A DNA stretch of 27,256 nucleotides from assembly GCA_964354135.1 (NCBI GenBank), contig CAYGZA010000050.1, positions 1 to 27,256 on the forward strand. Direction: 5' to 3'. A program made the position numbers and the translations under genes. The notes below the pieces were generated by a model. That model searched no databases. It saw only the letters and a list, made by a program, of their open reading frames with translations, and was not told the DNA's origin. Origin of the DNA: CAYGZA01 sp964354135 (GTDB taxonomy: Bacteria; Planctomycetota; Planctomycetia; Pirellulales; Thermoguttaceae). Below are positions 1 through 6,242 of this stretch, in pieces (position 1 is the stretch's first letter; each line of letters starts with the position of its first letter).

Positions 1-1
1 C

Positions 2-1114
2 CTGATCGACATGCACGTCCACCTCCGCGAGCCCGGCCGCGAGGAGGACGAGACCGTCGAGACCGGCACGGCCGCCGCGCTGGCCGGCGGGTTTACGTCG
101 ATCGCCTGTATGCCCAACACCGACCCGCCCATCGACAGCCAGGGGTCGGTCGAATTCATCCGCCACCAGGCCGCCCGGGCCGGGAACTGCAACGTCTTCG
201 TCGCCGGCTGCGTGAGCAAGAATCGCGAGGGGAAGGAGCTGGCCGAGATCGGCCAGTTGGTCGTCGCCGGGGCGGTCGCCTTCACCGACGACGGCAGCCC
301 GGTCTACGACCCCGAGCTGATGCGCCGGGCCTTCGAGTACTGCCTGATGTTCGACAAGCCGATCCTCAGCCACGCCGAGATCCGCGAGCTTACCCAGCAC
401 GGCGTGATGCACGAGGGGCTGGTGTCGCTCATCCTGGGGCTCTCCGGCATCCCGGCGGCGGCCGAAGACGTGATGACCAGCCGCGACATCGCCCTGGCCG
501 AGGCCACCGGCGGCCGGCTGCACGTGATGCACGTCTCCACCTCCGGCGCCGTGGAGATCATCCGCCGGGCCAAGCGCCGCAACGTCCGCGTGACCGCCGA
601 AGTGACCCCCCATCACTTCACGCTCACCGACGAGTGCCTCCGCACGTTCGATTCGAACTACAAGATGAACCCGCCGCTGAGGAGCCGGGACCACGTGGAC
701 GCCTGCATTGCCGGCCTGGCCGACGGGACGCTCGACGTGATCGCCTCGGATCACGCCCCACACGCCAAGGAAAAAAAGATGCAGGAATTGGACCAGGCCC
801 CCTTCGGCATCGTCGGCCTGGAGACCACGCTGGGGCTGGTGATCACGAGACTGATCCAGCCGGGCCACCTCGATTGGATGACCGCCTTGGAGAAAATGAC
901 CACCAATCCGGCCCGCATTCTCGGCATCCCCAAAGGGACCCTTGCCATCGGGGCCGACGCCGACGTGACGATCATCGACCCCGACGTCCGCTGGCGGGTC
1001 GATCCGGTCAAGTTCCGTTCCAAAAGCACCAACACTCCGTACGCCGGCTGGGAGCTGAAGGGCCGCTCAAGCGCGGCAATCGTCGCCGGCGAAGTGCGGT
1101 TCAGTAGGCAGTAG
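2..1114 (+). CDS. pyrC: Dihydroorotase, class I (5' end cut by window edge)
   Basis: Catalyses reversible cyclisation of N-carbamoyl-aspartate to dihydroorotate, the third step of pyrimidine synthesis, in the cytosol. The frame is open from base 2, so the first visible ATG (base 11) is internal; class I enzymes have about 425 residues, so roughly 55-60 N-terminal residues lie outside. Visible signatures in order are the metal-binding DMHVHLREPG, FTDDGSP, LSHAE, HVMHVSTSG, EVTPHHF and IASDHAPH (the last holding the catalytic Asp), then a C-terminal strand region typical of amidohydrolases. The gene ends at 1114 directly against a palindromic repeat; its final residues (FSRQ) may derive from that repeat. 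Family assignment is secure. A non-catalytic DHOase-like paralogue is unlikely because the histidine and aspartate ligands are all present. Confidence 0.96.
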   Translation: MIDMHVHLREPGREEDETVETGTAAALAGGFTSIACMPNTDPPIDSQGSVEFIRHQAARAGNCNVFVAGCVSKNREGKELAEIGQLVVAGAVAFTDDGSPVYDPELMRRAFEYCLMFDKPILSHAEIRELTQHGVMHEGLVSLILGLSGIPAAAEDVMTSRDIALAEATGGRLHVMHVSTSGAVEIIRRAKRRNVRVTAEVTPHHFTLTDECLRTFDSNYKMNPPLRSRDHVDACIAGLADGTLDVIASDHAPHAKEKKMQELDQAPFGIVGLETTLGLVITRLIQPGHLDWMTALEKMTTNPARILGIPKGTLAIGADADVTIIDPDVRWRVDPVKFRSKSTNTPYAGWELKGRSSAAIVAGEVRFSRQ

Positions 1115-1187
1115 GGCAGGCGTCTCGCCTGCCTGTCGGCAGTGGGACAGGCGACGGGTGGCTGGGGCAAAGCAAAGCGTGCCCCAG
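1115..1187. repeat. Two palindromic repeats after pyrC
   Basis: A perfect 8-bp hairpin (GGCAGGCG, loop TCT, CGCCTGCC; 1115-1133) begins at the base after the pyrC stop. A second one (CTGGGGCA, 10-nt loop, TGCCCCAG; 1162-1187) follows. Neither has a T-run, so they look like dispersed palindromes rather than classical terminators, although they could stop or stabilise the pyrC transcript. The 11-nt core GGCGTCTCGCC of the first recurs inside waaA at 24967-24977, which supports a multi-copy family. Confidence 0.7.
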
Positions 1188-1234
1188 TGTCGCAAAGCAG
1201 TACGAGGCGTGCTCGCACGCACGCTGGACCGCAG

Positions 1235-1264
1235 TTGACCCGCTCAGGCCGAGCGCGCTATACT
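1235..1264 (+). promoter_or_regulatory. Probable sigma70-type promoter of hicBA
   Basis: TTGACC (1235-1240) and TATACT (1259-1264) each match the -35 and -10 consensus at five of six positions, with an 18-bp spacer. The -10 box lies about 50 nt before the hicB GTG. The match stands out in GC-rich surroundings. It is a prediction from sequence only. Confidence 0.6.
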
Positions 1265-1315
1265 CAAGGTGTGGTTGGGCTGGCCGGCTACCCCACCAGA
1301 CAAGTGAGGGAACCC

Positions 1316-1519
1316 GTGAAAATCAAAGTCATCGTTCACGAGGCCGAAGAAGGCGGCTACTGGGCCGAGGTGCCTTCCATTCCCGGCTGCGCCACTCAGG
1401 GCGAAACCTTCGAAGAGCTGCTGGCCAACCTCTACGAAGCCGTCGAGGGCTGCCTCTCGGTGGACTTGAAGGAGATCAAGATCACCGACAAGGACAAGGT
1501 CCTGGAGATTGCCGTGTGA
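1316..1519 (+). CDS. hicB: HicB-type antitoxin (short form)
   Basis: Encodes 67 residues of the HicB partial RNase-H-like fold that binds and neutralises the HicA toxin. The central YWAEVPSIPGCATQGET stretch (about residues 17-33), followed by a helix with EAVEGCL, is typical of the family. The GTG start at 1316 is chosen because GTGAGGG lies 5-11 nt upstream and the protein then begins with the usual first strand (MKIKVIVHEAEEGGYW). There is no C-terminal DNA-binding domain, as in other short HicB proteins, so autoregulation by this protein alone is uncertain. It overlaps hicA by 4 nt (GTGA), which implies translational coupling. Antitoxin-first order is common for this subtype. Confidence 0.88.
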   Translation: MKIKVIVHEAEEGGYWAEVPSIPGCATQGETFEELLANLYEAVEGCLSVDLKEIKITDKDKVLEIAV

Positions 1520-1722
1520 AAACCGTCTCCGGCCGCGAGTTCGCCCGGGTCCTTGAGAAGAAAGGTTGGGCCCTCAGCAGGGTCAAAGGCAGTCATCACA
1601 TCTACACCAGAGCGGGACAACCCTCGCGGATCTCGGTTCCCATCCACGGAAACAGGCCGCTCAAGATCGGCTTGCTTCGGCACCTCATGAAGGTAGCCGA
1701 AATCGAGGAGCACGACCTGTAA
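1516..1722 (+). CDS. hicA: HicA-type mRNA interferase toxin
   Basis: Encodes 68 residues with the double-stranded-RNA-binding-like fold of HicA toxins, which cleave mRNA without the ribosome. The catalytic histidine region reads KGSHHIY (H27/H28), preceded by the usual VSGREFARVLEKKGW helix and followed by RISVPIHGNRPLKIGLLRHL, the conserved end of the fold. The GTG start overlaps the hicB stop in a GTGA junction. The length is normal for the family (60-80) and no residue is obviously lost, so the toxin is probably active. It sits between near-identical 17-bp repeats and opposite a convergent hpnG gene, whose stop is only about 50 nt away. Confidence 0.88.
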   Translation: MKTVSGREFARVLEKKGWALSRVKGSHHIYTRAGQPSRISVPIHGNRPLKIGLLRHLMKVAEIEEHDL

Positions 1723-1772
1723 GCGGGTTCTTGGAAGCGGGCCAACGCGCTATGTGCTTGCACGCACGCTTA

Positions 1773-2657
1773 TTATTCGACCATTGCCGGCGGGAGCGGC
1801 GCGAGGTGTTCGATCGTCGCGGCCAGGAATCGGGCGAGGCGGTCGGAAGCGACCAGGGCATTTTCTCTGAGCCTGTACATGTCTTTGAGGCTCCCCGGGC
1901 GGTTGAGGATCGCCCCGAAGGCCGCGCCCCATCGGGCCGCCCGGGTCTTCTGCCGGGTGAGGCGTTCCACCTCGCGCGGCAGCTCGTCGTCCACCGCGTC
2001 GCTCACCACGCGGATCGCCAAGAACGGCACGCCCTGGCGCCGGCACACCTCGGCCACGCCAAGACTCTCCAAATCGGCGGCGATGGCTTGGTGCTTTTCC
2101 CCCAATGAACGCTTTTGATCGGGGCGCCGCACGATTTGGTCCACCGTGAGCAGCCGGCCCACGTGGACGCCCGATTTCCAGGCCGCGAGCACCGGGGCCA
2201 ATTTGCCGGCATCGAGTTCCACGACGTTTCCCGCCGCGTCGGCCGAACTGCTGGCAACCACGATGTCGTGCCGCTTCACCTCCGGGCTCAGACCCCCGCA
2301 AAAACCGGCGGAAATGACCCAGCCGGGCCGGTGCCCGAGGATCAGGGCGTCGGTGGCCCGGGCGGCGGCCGCTCGGCCCGCCCCGGAGAGGACCAGCACG
2401 ACGTGCCGCTGGCGCCAAAGACCGTGGCGCGCGACAAAACCCTCGCCCCGGGTCGTGACGACACCGGCGAGCAGGTCCTCCAGCCCGCCGGATTCGTTAC
2501 TCAGGGCGAAAACCAGCCCCACGTCGCAGGGACGATGCTCTTCGGTCGCTTTCCGGGCCTCCGCAAGCTTTTCCTGGGCGGCCTCGATCACGGTCTCTCG
2601 CAGCTTCTCTTGAGCCGCGCTCCGAAGCCAGTGTTGGAGGAACCAGCGGTAGACCAT
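1773..2657 (-). CDS. hpnG: Hopanoid-associated nucleoside phosphorylase/nucleosidase (HpnG-like)
   Basis: Encodes a purine-nucleosidase/phosphorylase-fold protein of 294 residues. In hopanoid pathways HpnG removes adenine from adenosylhopane, the product of HpnH, to give a ribosylhopane precursor of bacteriohopanetetrol. Visible features are the VGLVFALSNESGG first strand, VVLVLSGAGRAAA, the glycine-rich VISAGFCGGLSPEV and the late SDAVDDELP carrying the catalytic Asp. The ATG at 2657 is preferred over the upstream in-frame ATG at 2726: it has AGAGG upstream, whereas the longer start lies in tandem-repeat DNA and would translate it. About 50 N-terminal residues (helical, charged) precede the enzyme fold. 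The position downstream of shc and hpnH fixes the likely role; a housekeeping MTA/SAH nucleosidase is the alternative. Confidence 0.8.
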   Translation of the reverse strand: MVYRWFLQHWLRSAAQEKLRETVIEAAQEKLAEARKATEEHRPCDVGLVFALSNESGGLEDLLAGVVTTRGEGFVARHGLWRQRHVVLVLSGAGRAAAARATDALILGHRPGWVISAGFCGGLSPEVKRHDIVVASSSADAAGNVVELDAGKLAPVLAAWKSGVHVGRLLTVDQIVRRPDQKRSLGEKHQAIAADLESLGVAEVCRRQGVPFLAIRVVSDAVDDELPREVERLTRQKTRAARWGAAFGAILNRPGSLKDMYRLRENALVASDRLARFLAATIEHLAPLPPAMVE

Positions 2658-2702
2658 GGGGCGACAACCACCTCTTGAGCTTCGCACTCGTTCGCCCGGT
2701 GC

Positions 2703-2880
2703 CAATGACCAAGTATCAATGACCAAGTATCAATGACCAAGTATCAATGACCAAGTATCAATGACCAAGTCCCAATGACCAATCGATGACCTCTTTCTTG
2801 TCTCGCTCTCGGCGGCTACGGACTATTCGGGCATGGGTGCTTGGTCATTGACACTTGGTCATTGGCACTTGATGATTGGC
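2703..2880. repeat. 14-bp tandem repeat with inverted partner copies
   Basis: Four exact head-to-tail copies of CAATGACCAAGTAT (2703-2758) are followed by two decayed copies (2759-2786). After a spacer of about 50 bp, the reverse complement appears (CTTGGTCATTG, 2840-2850 and 2854-2864, then a decayed copy to about 2880). The RNA could fold into a long imperfect stem between hpnH and hpnG. No gene is seen in this 224-bp gap. It looks like a planctomycete-type intergenic repeat and may affect coupling of hpnG to the upstream hopanoid genes. Confidence 0.85.
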
Positions 2881-2881
2881 A

Positions 2882-3958
2882 TCACGTCATCTGCCACACG
2901 GCCATGGCCAGCATGTCGCGCAGACGGCCTTTGGCGGCGAAGACCGCCGCGGGCTCGAACCCGCAGTGGACCAGGCAGTCCCGGCAGCGGGGGTCGGCCT
3001 CGGGGCCAAGCCGCTCCCAATCCGTCGATTCTACGAGTTCCCGGTAGCTGGCGTAATGGGTGTCGGTCACGAGGTAGCAGGGGCCTTTCCAGCCGCGGAC
3101 GTTCCGCGTCGGGTTGGCCCAGGCGGCACACGAGAGCGACCGCTCGCCGCAAAGGAAGTCCAGATAGAGCGGCGATGCCACCAGCTTGAACCGCCGCAGG
3201 AGGGGCCTCGCCGCGCGGAACTTGGCGTGGATCTCCTCGCGGCTCATAAAGAGGGGTCGGGAGTCGTTTTCCTGCGTCAAGAGCGATGTTCTGCCGCTGT
3301 CCTTCATGGGGAAAACGACTCCCGACCCCATTGTCTTCTGCACGGCTTCGTAGCCGTAGGCGGGCGAGATCATGAAGCCGTCCACGCCGAGCTGCGTGAG
3401 GTACTCGAACAGGACGGCGATCTCGCACACGTCGGTCTCTCGGTAGACGGTCGTATTGGTGAAGACGAGGAACCCGGCCCGCTTCGCCGCCGCGATCCCC
3501 GCGATGGCCCGCTGGAACGCCCCGTGTCGCCCGACGATGCCGTCGTGCGTCGCCTCCATCCCGTCCAGATGGACGTTCAGGAGCAGCCGGCTGGAGGGCC
3601 GGAACCCGGCGAGCTTCTCCTCCAGCAAGAGGCCGTTGGTACAGAGGTAAACGTGCTTGCGGCGGGCGACGAGCTTTTCGACCAGCTCCTCGATGCCGCG
3701 ATAGATCAGCGGCTCCCCGCCGCAGACGCTCACCACGGGGGCCCCGCACTGGTGGGCCGCCGCTAGGCACTCCTCGACGGTGAGCCGCTGGTGGACCGTG
3801 TCGGCGTATTCCCGGATCCGCCCGCAGCCGGCGCAGCCCAGGTTGCAGGCGTGCAAGGGCTCCAGCATCAAGACGAGCGGGAACCGCGTGCGGCGGGCCA
3901 GCCGGCACTTGAGCAGGTAGCCGGTCATGGCGCGGGTCAGGGAGAGGGGGAAACGCAT
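2882..3958 (-). CDS. hpnH: Adenosylhopane synthase, radical SAM (HpnH)
   Basis: A 358-residue radical SAM enzyme that joins the 5'-deoxyadenosyl radical to diploptene, giving adenosylhopane, the first step toward C35 hopanoids. The Fe4S4 motif CNLGCAGC (C38, C42, C45) follows the HpnH hallmark PLVLMLEPL. VSVCGGEPLIY is the SAM-binding GGE region, and NVHLDGMEATHD and YGYEAVQ follow the family pattern. The ATG at 3958 gives an N-terminus of the same length as known HpnH proteins; it overlaps shc by 22 nt. Near residues 209-236 the protein carries extra sequence (around GSGVVFPMKDSGR) encoded by a perfect inverted repeat, which other HpnH proteins, as far as I recall them, lack. The frame stays open through it. 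The start lies in a C-rich tract resembling dispersed repeats. Confidence 0.93.
   Translation of the reverse strand: MRFPLSLTRAMTGYLLKCRLARRTRFPLVLMLEPLHACNLGCAGCGRIREYADTVHQRLTVEECLAAAHQCGAPVVSVCGGEPLIYRGIEELVEKLVARRKHVYLCTNGLLLEEKLAGFRPSSRLLLNVHLDGMEATHDGIVGRHGAFQRAIAGIAAAKRAGFLVFTNTTVYRETDVCEIAVLFEYLTQLGVDGFMISPAYGYEAVQKTMGSGVVFPMKDSGRTSLLTQENDSRPLFMSREEIHAKFRAARPLLRRFKLVASPLYLDFLCGERSLSCAAWANPTRNVRGWKGPCYLVTDTHYASYRELVESTDWERLGPEADPRCRDCLVHCGFEPAAVFAAKGRLRDMLAMAVWQMT
3253..3329. repeat. Perfect 20-bp inverted repeat inserted in frame in hpnH
   Basis: The left arm GGGGTCGGGAGTCGTTTTCC (3253-3272) is perfectly complementary to the right arm at 3310-3329, with a 37-nt loop. It has the form of a small REP/MITE-like element. 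It is fully translated as part of hpnH with no stop or frameshift. A related arm (15 of 18 matches) occurs at the 3' end of metK at 23098-23115. Confidence 0.9.
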
Positions 3959-6099
3959 GGAGAGGGGCGAGGGGTTAGGGTGTCGGCAGAGGCGACATGG
4001 CACGGTACGGCCGCTGCCCAGCGGGACAGGGCCATCAAGGGGAAGTAGAGCCGGTAATAGTGGTAGCGGAGGTAGAACACCCGGGGGAAGCCGGTGCCGG
4101 TGAATTGGGGTTCGTCCCACGTGCCGTCGTCGCGCTGCTGCCGGAGGAGAAAGCGGATTCCGCGGAGCACCGCGGGGTGGTTTTCCAGCCCCGCCGCCCC
4201 GAGACCCATCAGGGCCCAGGCGGTTTGCGAGACGGTGACCGGCCCCTGGCCCCGCAGCCGCGGATCGGCATAGCTGGCCGGGGTTTCGCCCCAACCGCCG
4301 CACGGCTGCTGGCACGCGAGGAGCCACTTGGCGCCGGCGGTCACCACCGGGTCGTTCTTGGCTACGCCGACACCGGCCAGCCCCACCAATGCCTGCCACG
4401 TGCCGTAGACGTGGTTCACGCCCCACCGGCCGAACCAGCTCCCGTCGGGCTCCTGGCTCCGGCGGAGGAACGCGACGGCCCGGTCTACGGCCCGGTGGCC
4501 CCGGCGGAACCCCAGCCGGCCAAGGGCCTCCAGCACGCGGCCGGTCAGGTCCGGGGTGCTCGGGTCGATCATCGCGTTGTGGTCCGCGAAGGGGATGTAG
4601 CAGAGGAACCGGCGGTTGTTGTTGCGGTCGAAGGCGGCCCAGCCGCCGTCGTCGTTCTGCATGGCCAGGATCCACTTCAGCCCGCGCTCGATCGCCGCCG
4701 CCGTGCGGTCCACAAATGCCACGTGTCCCGCCGCGGCCTCGCGAGGCTGAGACGCCCAATGGGTCACCAATCGCAGCTCGGGGATTTGCCGGCCCGCCGT
4801 GCCGGCGGCCGCCTCGGCCGGCGCGAATTGCTCGCGGAGGGCCATGAGGGCCATCACGGTGTCGTCGCAATCCGGGTAGAAGTCGTTGTGGTATTCGAAG
4901 CACCAGCCCCCCGGCTCGGCACGGACGGCCTTGGACCAGTCGCCGGGCCGCGTGACCTGCCGGTCCAGCAGCCAGTCGACGGCCCGCCGCACCGCCGGGG
5001 TCTCGGCCCGAACGCCGCCCGTCGCCAGCGCCCGCAGCACGATCGCCGTGTCCCACACCGGCGACTTGCACGGCTGCAACCGCAGCGAGCCGGTCTGCTC
5101 GTTCCGCAATACCAGGGAGTCGAGCTGCCGGTGGCAGTACGCGACTTCCGGGCTGGTGTCGGGGTAGCCGAGGGAGCGGAGGGCGACGAGGCTCCAGACG
5201 ATCGGCGGGAAGATCGCCCCCAGGCCGTCGCTCTTGTCGAATCGCTCGCGCATCCACGCCTCGGCCCTCCGCACGGCGCAGCGCCGGAAGGGCACCAGAC
5301 GGTACCGCCGGCACCCCTTGAGCAGCCCATCGACGGTGCGGAAGAAGCAGTCCCAGCTCAGGAGCCCCGTCCCGCCGGGCAGCCCGGGACATCGCAGCCG
5401 CGGCCAGTGCTGCGGTTCCTTGAGGAACAGCTCGCGGATTCCCCGCTGCGGCTCCAGCCGCCGCACGGGCTGGTTGGCCCACACGATCGAGAGCGGGACG
5501 ATGATCGTCCGCGACCAGGTGCTCACCGCGTAGAGGTTCACCGGGAACCACGCCGGCAAAAGGACCATTTCGGGCGGGACCGCCGGGCACTGGGCGTAGG
5601 GGATCTGGCCGAGCATCGCCAGGAAGAAGCGGGTGTAGCTATTGACCGCGTCGGCCCCGCCGTGGTCCAGGATCGCCCGGCGGGCCCGCTCCATGTACTC
5701 CGCGTCCGGGTCGTGGCCCGTGAGCTTCAGGGCAAAGTACGCCTTGACGCTGCCGGAGATTTCGACCGGGCCGCCGTCGTAGAGCGACCAGCCGCCCTCG
5801 GGAAGCTGCTGCTCGACGAGGCGTTGGGCCAGCCGCCGGGCCAACTCCGAGTCCTCGCGGCCGAGGAAGGTCAAGAGCAGGATCGTTTCGCTTTCCAGGA
5901 TCGTGTCGCCTTCGAGTTCGGCGACCCAGTGTCCGTCGGGGAGCTGCCGGCTCAAGAGCCAAGCCTGGGTCCGTCGGATGGCGCGGCCGAGCGCCTCCGG
6001 CAATGCCTCGTCCGGCGAACGAGCGGCCGTGGCGTAAGAGACTGGAGAATCCTTGTCCCCATCCTTGGGCGAGACGAACCCATTCCACGAGGAGTTCAT
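3937..6099 (-). CDS. shc: Squalene-hopene cyclase
   Basis: Cyclises squalene to hopene/diplopterol at the membrane, the committed step of hopanoid synthesis. The 720-residue protein has the catalytic DCDD (DxDD type) motif at residues 410-413 in DFYPDCDDTVMAL, and repeated QW motifs: QLPDGHWVAE, QLPEGGWSLYDGG, QNDDGGWAAFD, QEPDGSWFGRWG, QQPCGGWGE and QRDDGTWDE. The C-terminal region GTGFPRVFYLRYHYYRLYFPL is typical of bacterial enzymes. The ATG at 6099 is the only plausible start near the usual N-terminus; the ribosome site is weak. The last 20 or so residues (after WAAAVP) are low-complexity, rich in Pro and Ser, and come from C-rich repeat-like DNA overlapping the hpnH start. First gene of the shc-hpnH-hpnG block; oxidosqualene cyclase is excluded by the DCDD context. 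Confidence 0.96.
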   Translation of the reverse strand: MNSSWNGFVSPKDGDKDSPVSYATAARSPDEALPEALGRAIRRTQAWLLSRQLPDGHWVAELEGDTILESETILLLTFLGREDSELARRLAQRLVEQQLPEGGWSLYDGGPVEISGSVKAYFALKLTGHDPDAEYMERARRAILDHGGADAVNSYTRFFLAMLGQIPYAQCPAVPPEMVLLPAWFPVNLYAVSTWSRTIIVPLSIVWANQPVRRLEPQRGIRELFLKEPQHWPRLRCPGLPGGTGLLSWDCFFRTVDGLLKGCRRYRLVPFRRCAVRRAEAWMRERFDKSDGLGAIFPPIVWSLVALRSLGYPDTSPEVAYCHRQLDSLVLRNEQTGSLRLQPCKSPVWDTAIVLRALATGGVRAETPAVRRAVDWLLDRQVTRPGDWSKAVRAEPGGWCFEYHNDFYPDCDDTVMALMALREQFAPAEAAAGTAGRQIPELRLVTHWASQPREAAAGHVAFVDRTAAAIERGLKWILAMQNDDGGWAAFDRNNNRRFLCYIPFADHNAMIDPSTPDLTGRVLEALGRLGFRRGHRAVDRAVAFLRRSQEPDGSWFGRWGVNHVYGTWQALVGLAGVGVAKNDPVVTAGAKWLLACQQPCGGWGETPASYADPRLRGQGPVTVSQTAWALMGLGAAGLENHPAVLRGIRFLLRQQRDDGTWDEPQFTGTGFPRVFYLRYHYYRLYFPLMALSRWAAAVPCHVASADTLTPRPSPCVSPSP

Positions 6100-6142
6100 G
6101 AGGATGCTCGTCTGGGATCTGGTAGCGGTCCTCCCTGACAGC

Positions 6143-6160
6143 GGGGCGGCTGAACGCCCC
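6143..6160. other. GC hairpin upstream of shc
   Basis: GGGGCG, a 6-nt loop and CGCCCC form a perfect 6-bp stem 44-61 nt before the shc start on the minus strand and after the membrane-protein gene. It could be a weak terminator of the upstream transcript, a leader structure of shc or a dispersed palindrome. There is no T-run to decide. Confidence 0.35.
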
Positions 6161-6242
6161 GAACCTATAGCTTAAGCCATCGCCCCGCCTCCGACAAGCC
6201 CATTGGGGTCTCCACGTGGGCCCCGCAAAGAGGGAGGTGCTT

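Larger units (their letters stand above)
1209..1770. repeat. Near-identical 17-bp direct repeats flanking hicBA
   Basis: GTGCTCGCACGCACGCT at 1209-1225 and GTGCTTGCACGCACGCT at 1754-1770 differ at one base and lie in the same orientation on either side of the hicBA pair, with its promoter between them. They may be two copies of a dispersed repeat, or the traces of insertion or recombination that brought in the module. Only the two copies are the repeat; the span is given to show the enclosed module. Confidence 0.55.

Noticed and set aside
2703..2880. Tandem repeats considered as a CRISPR array
   Set aside because: The 14-bp units are directly contiguous with no unique spacers, and no cas genes are present.
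3959..5590. Long minus-strand frame extending hpnH upstream to 902 residues
   Set aside because: It lies within shc in another frame, is Arg/Pro/Gly-rich as expected of a high-GC shadow, and the recognised HpnH N-terminus begins at 3958.
3997..6138. 713-residue plus-strand frame opposite shc
   Set aside because: Antisense shadow: no recognisable domain, biased toward Arg/Pro/His/Gly, while the minus strand encodes a clear cyclase.
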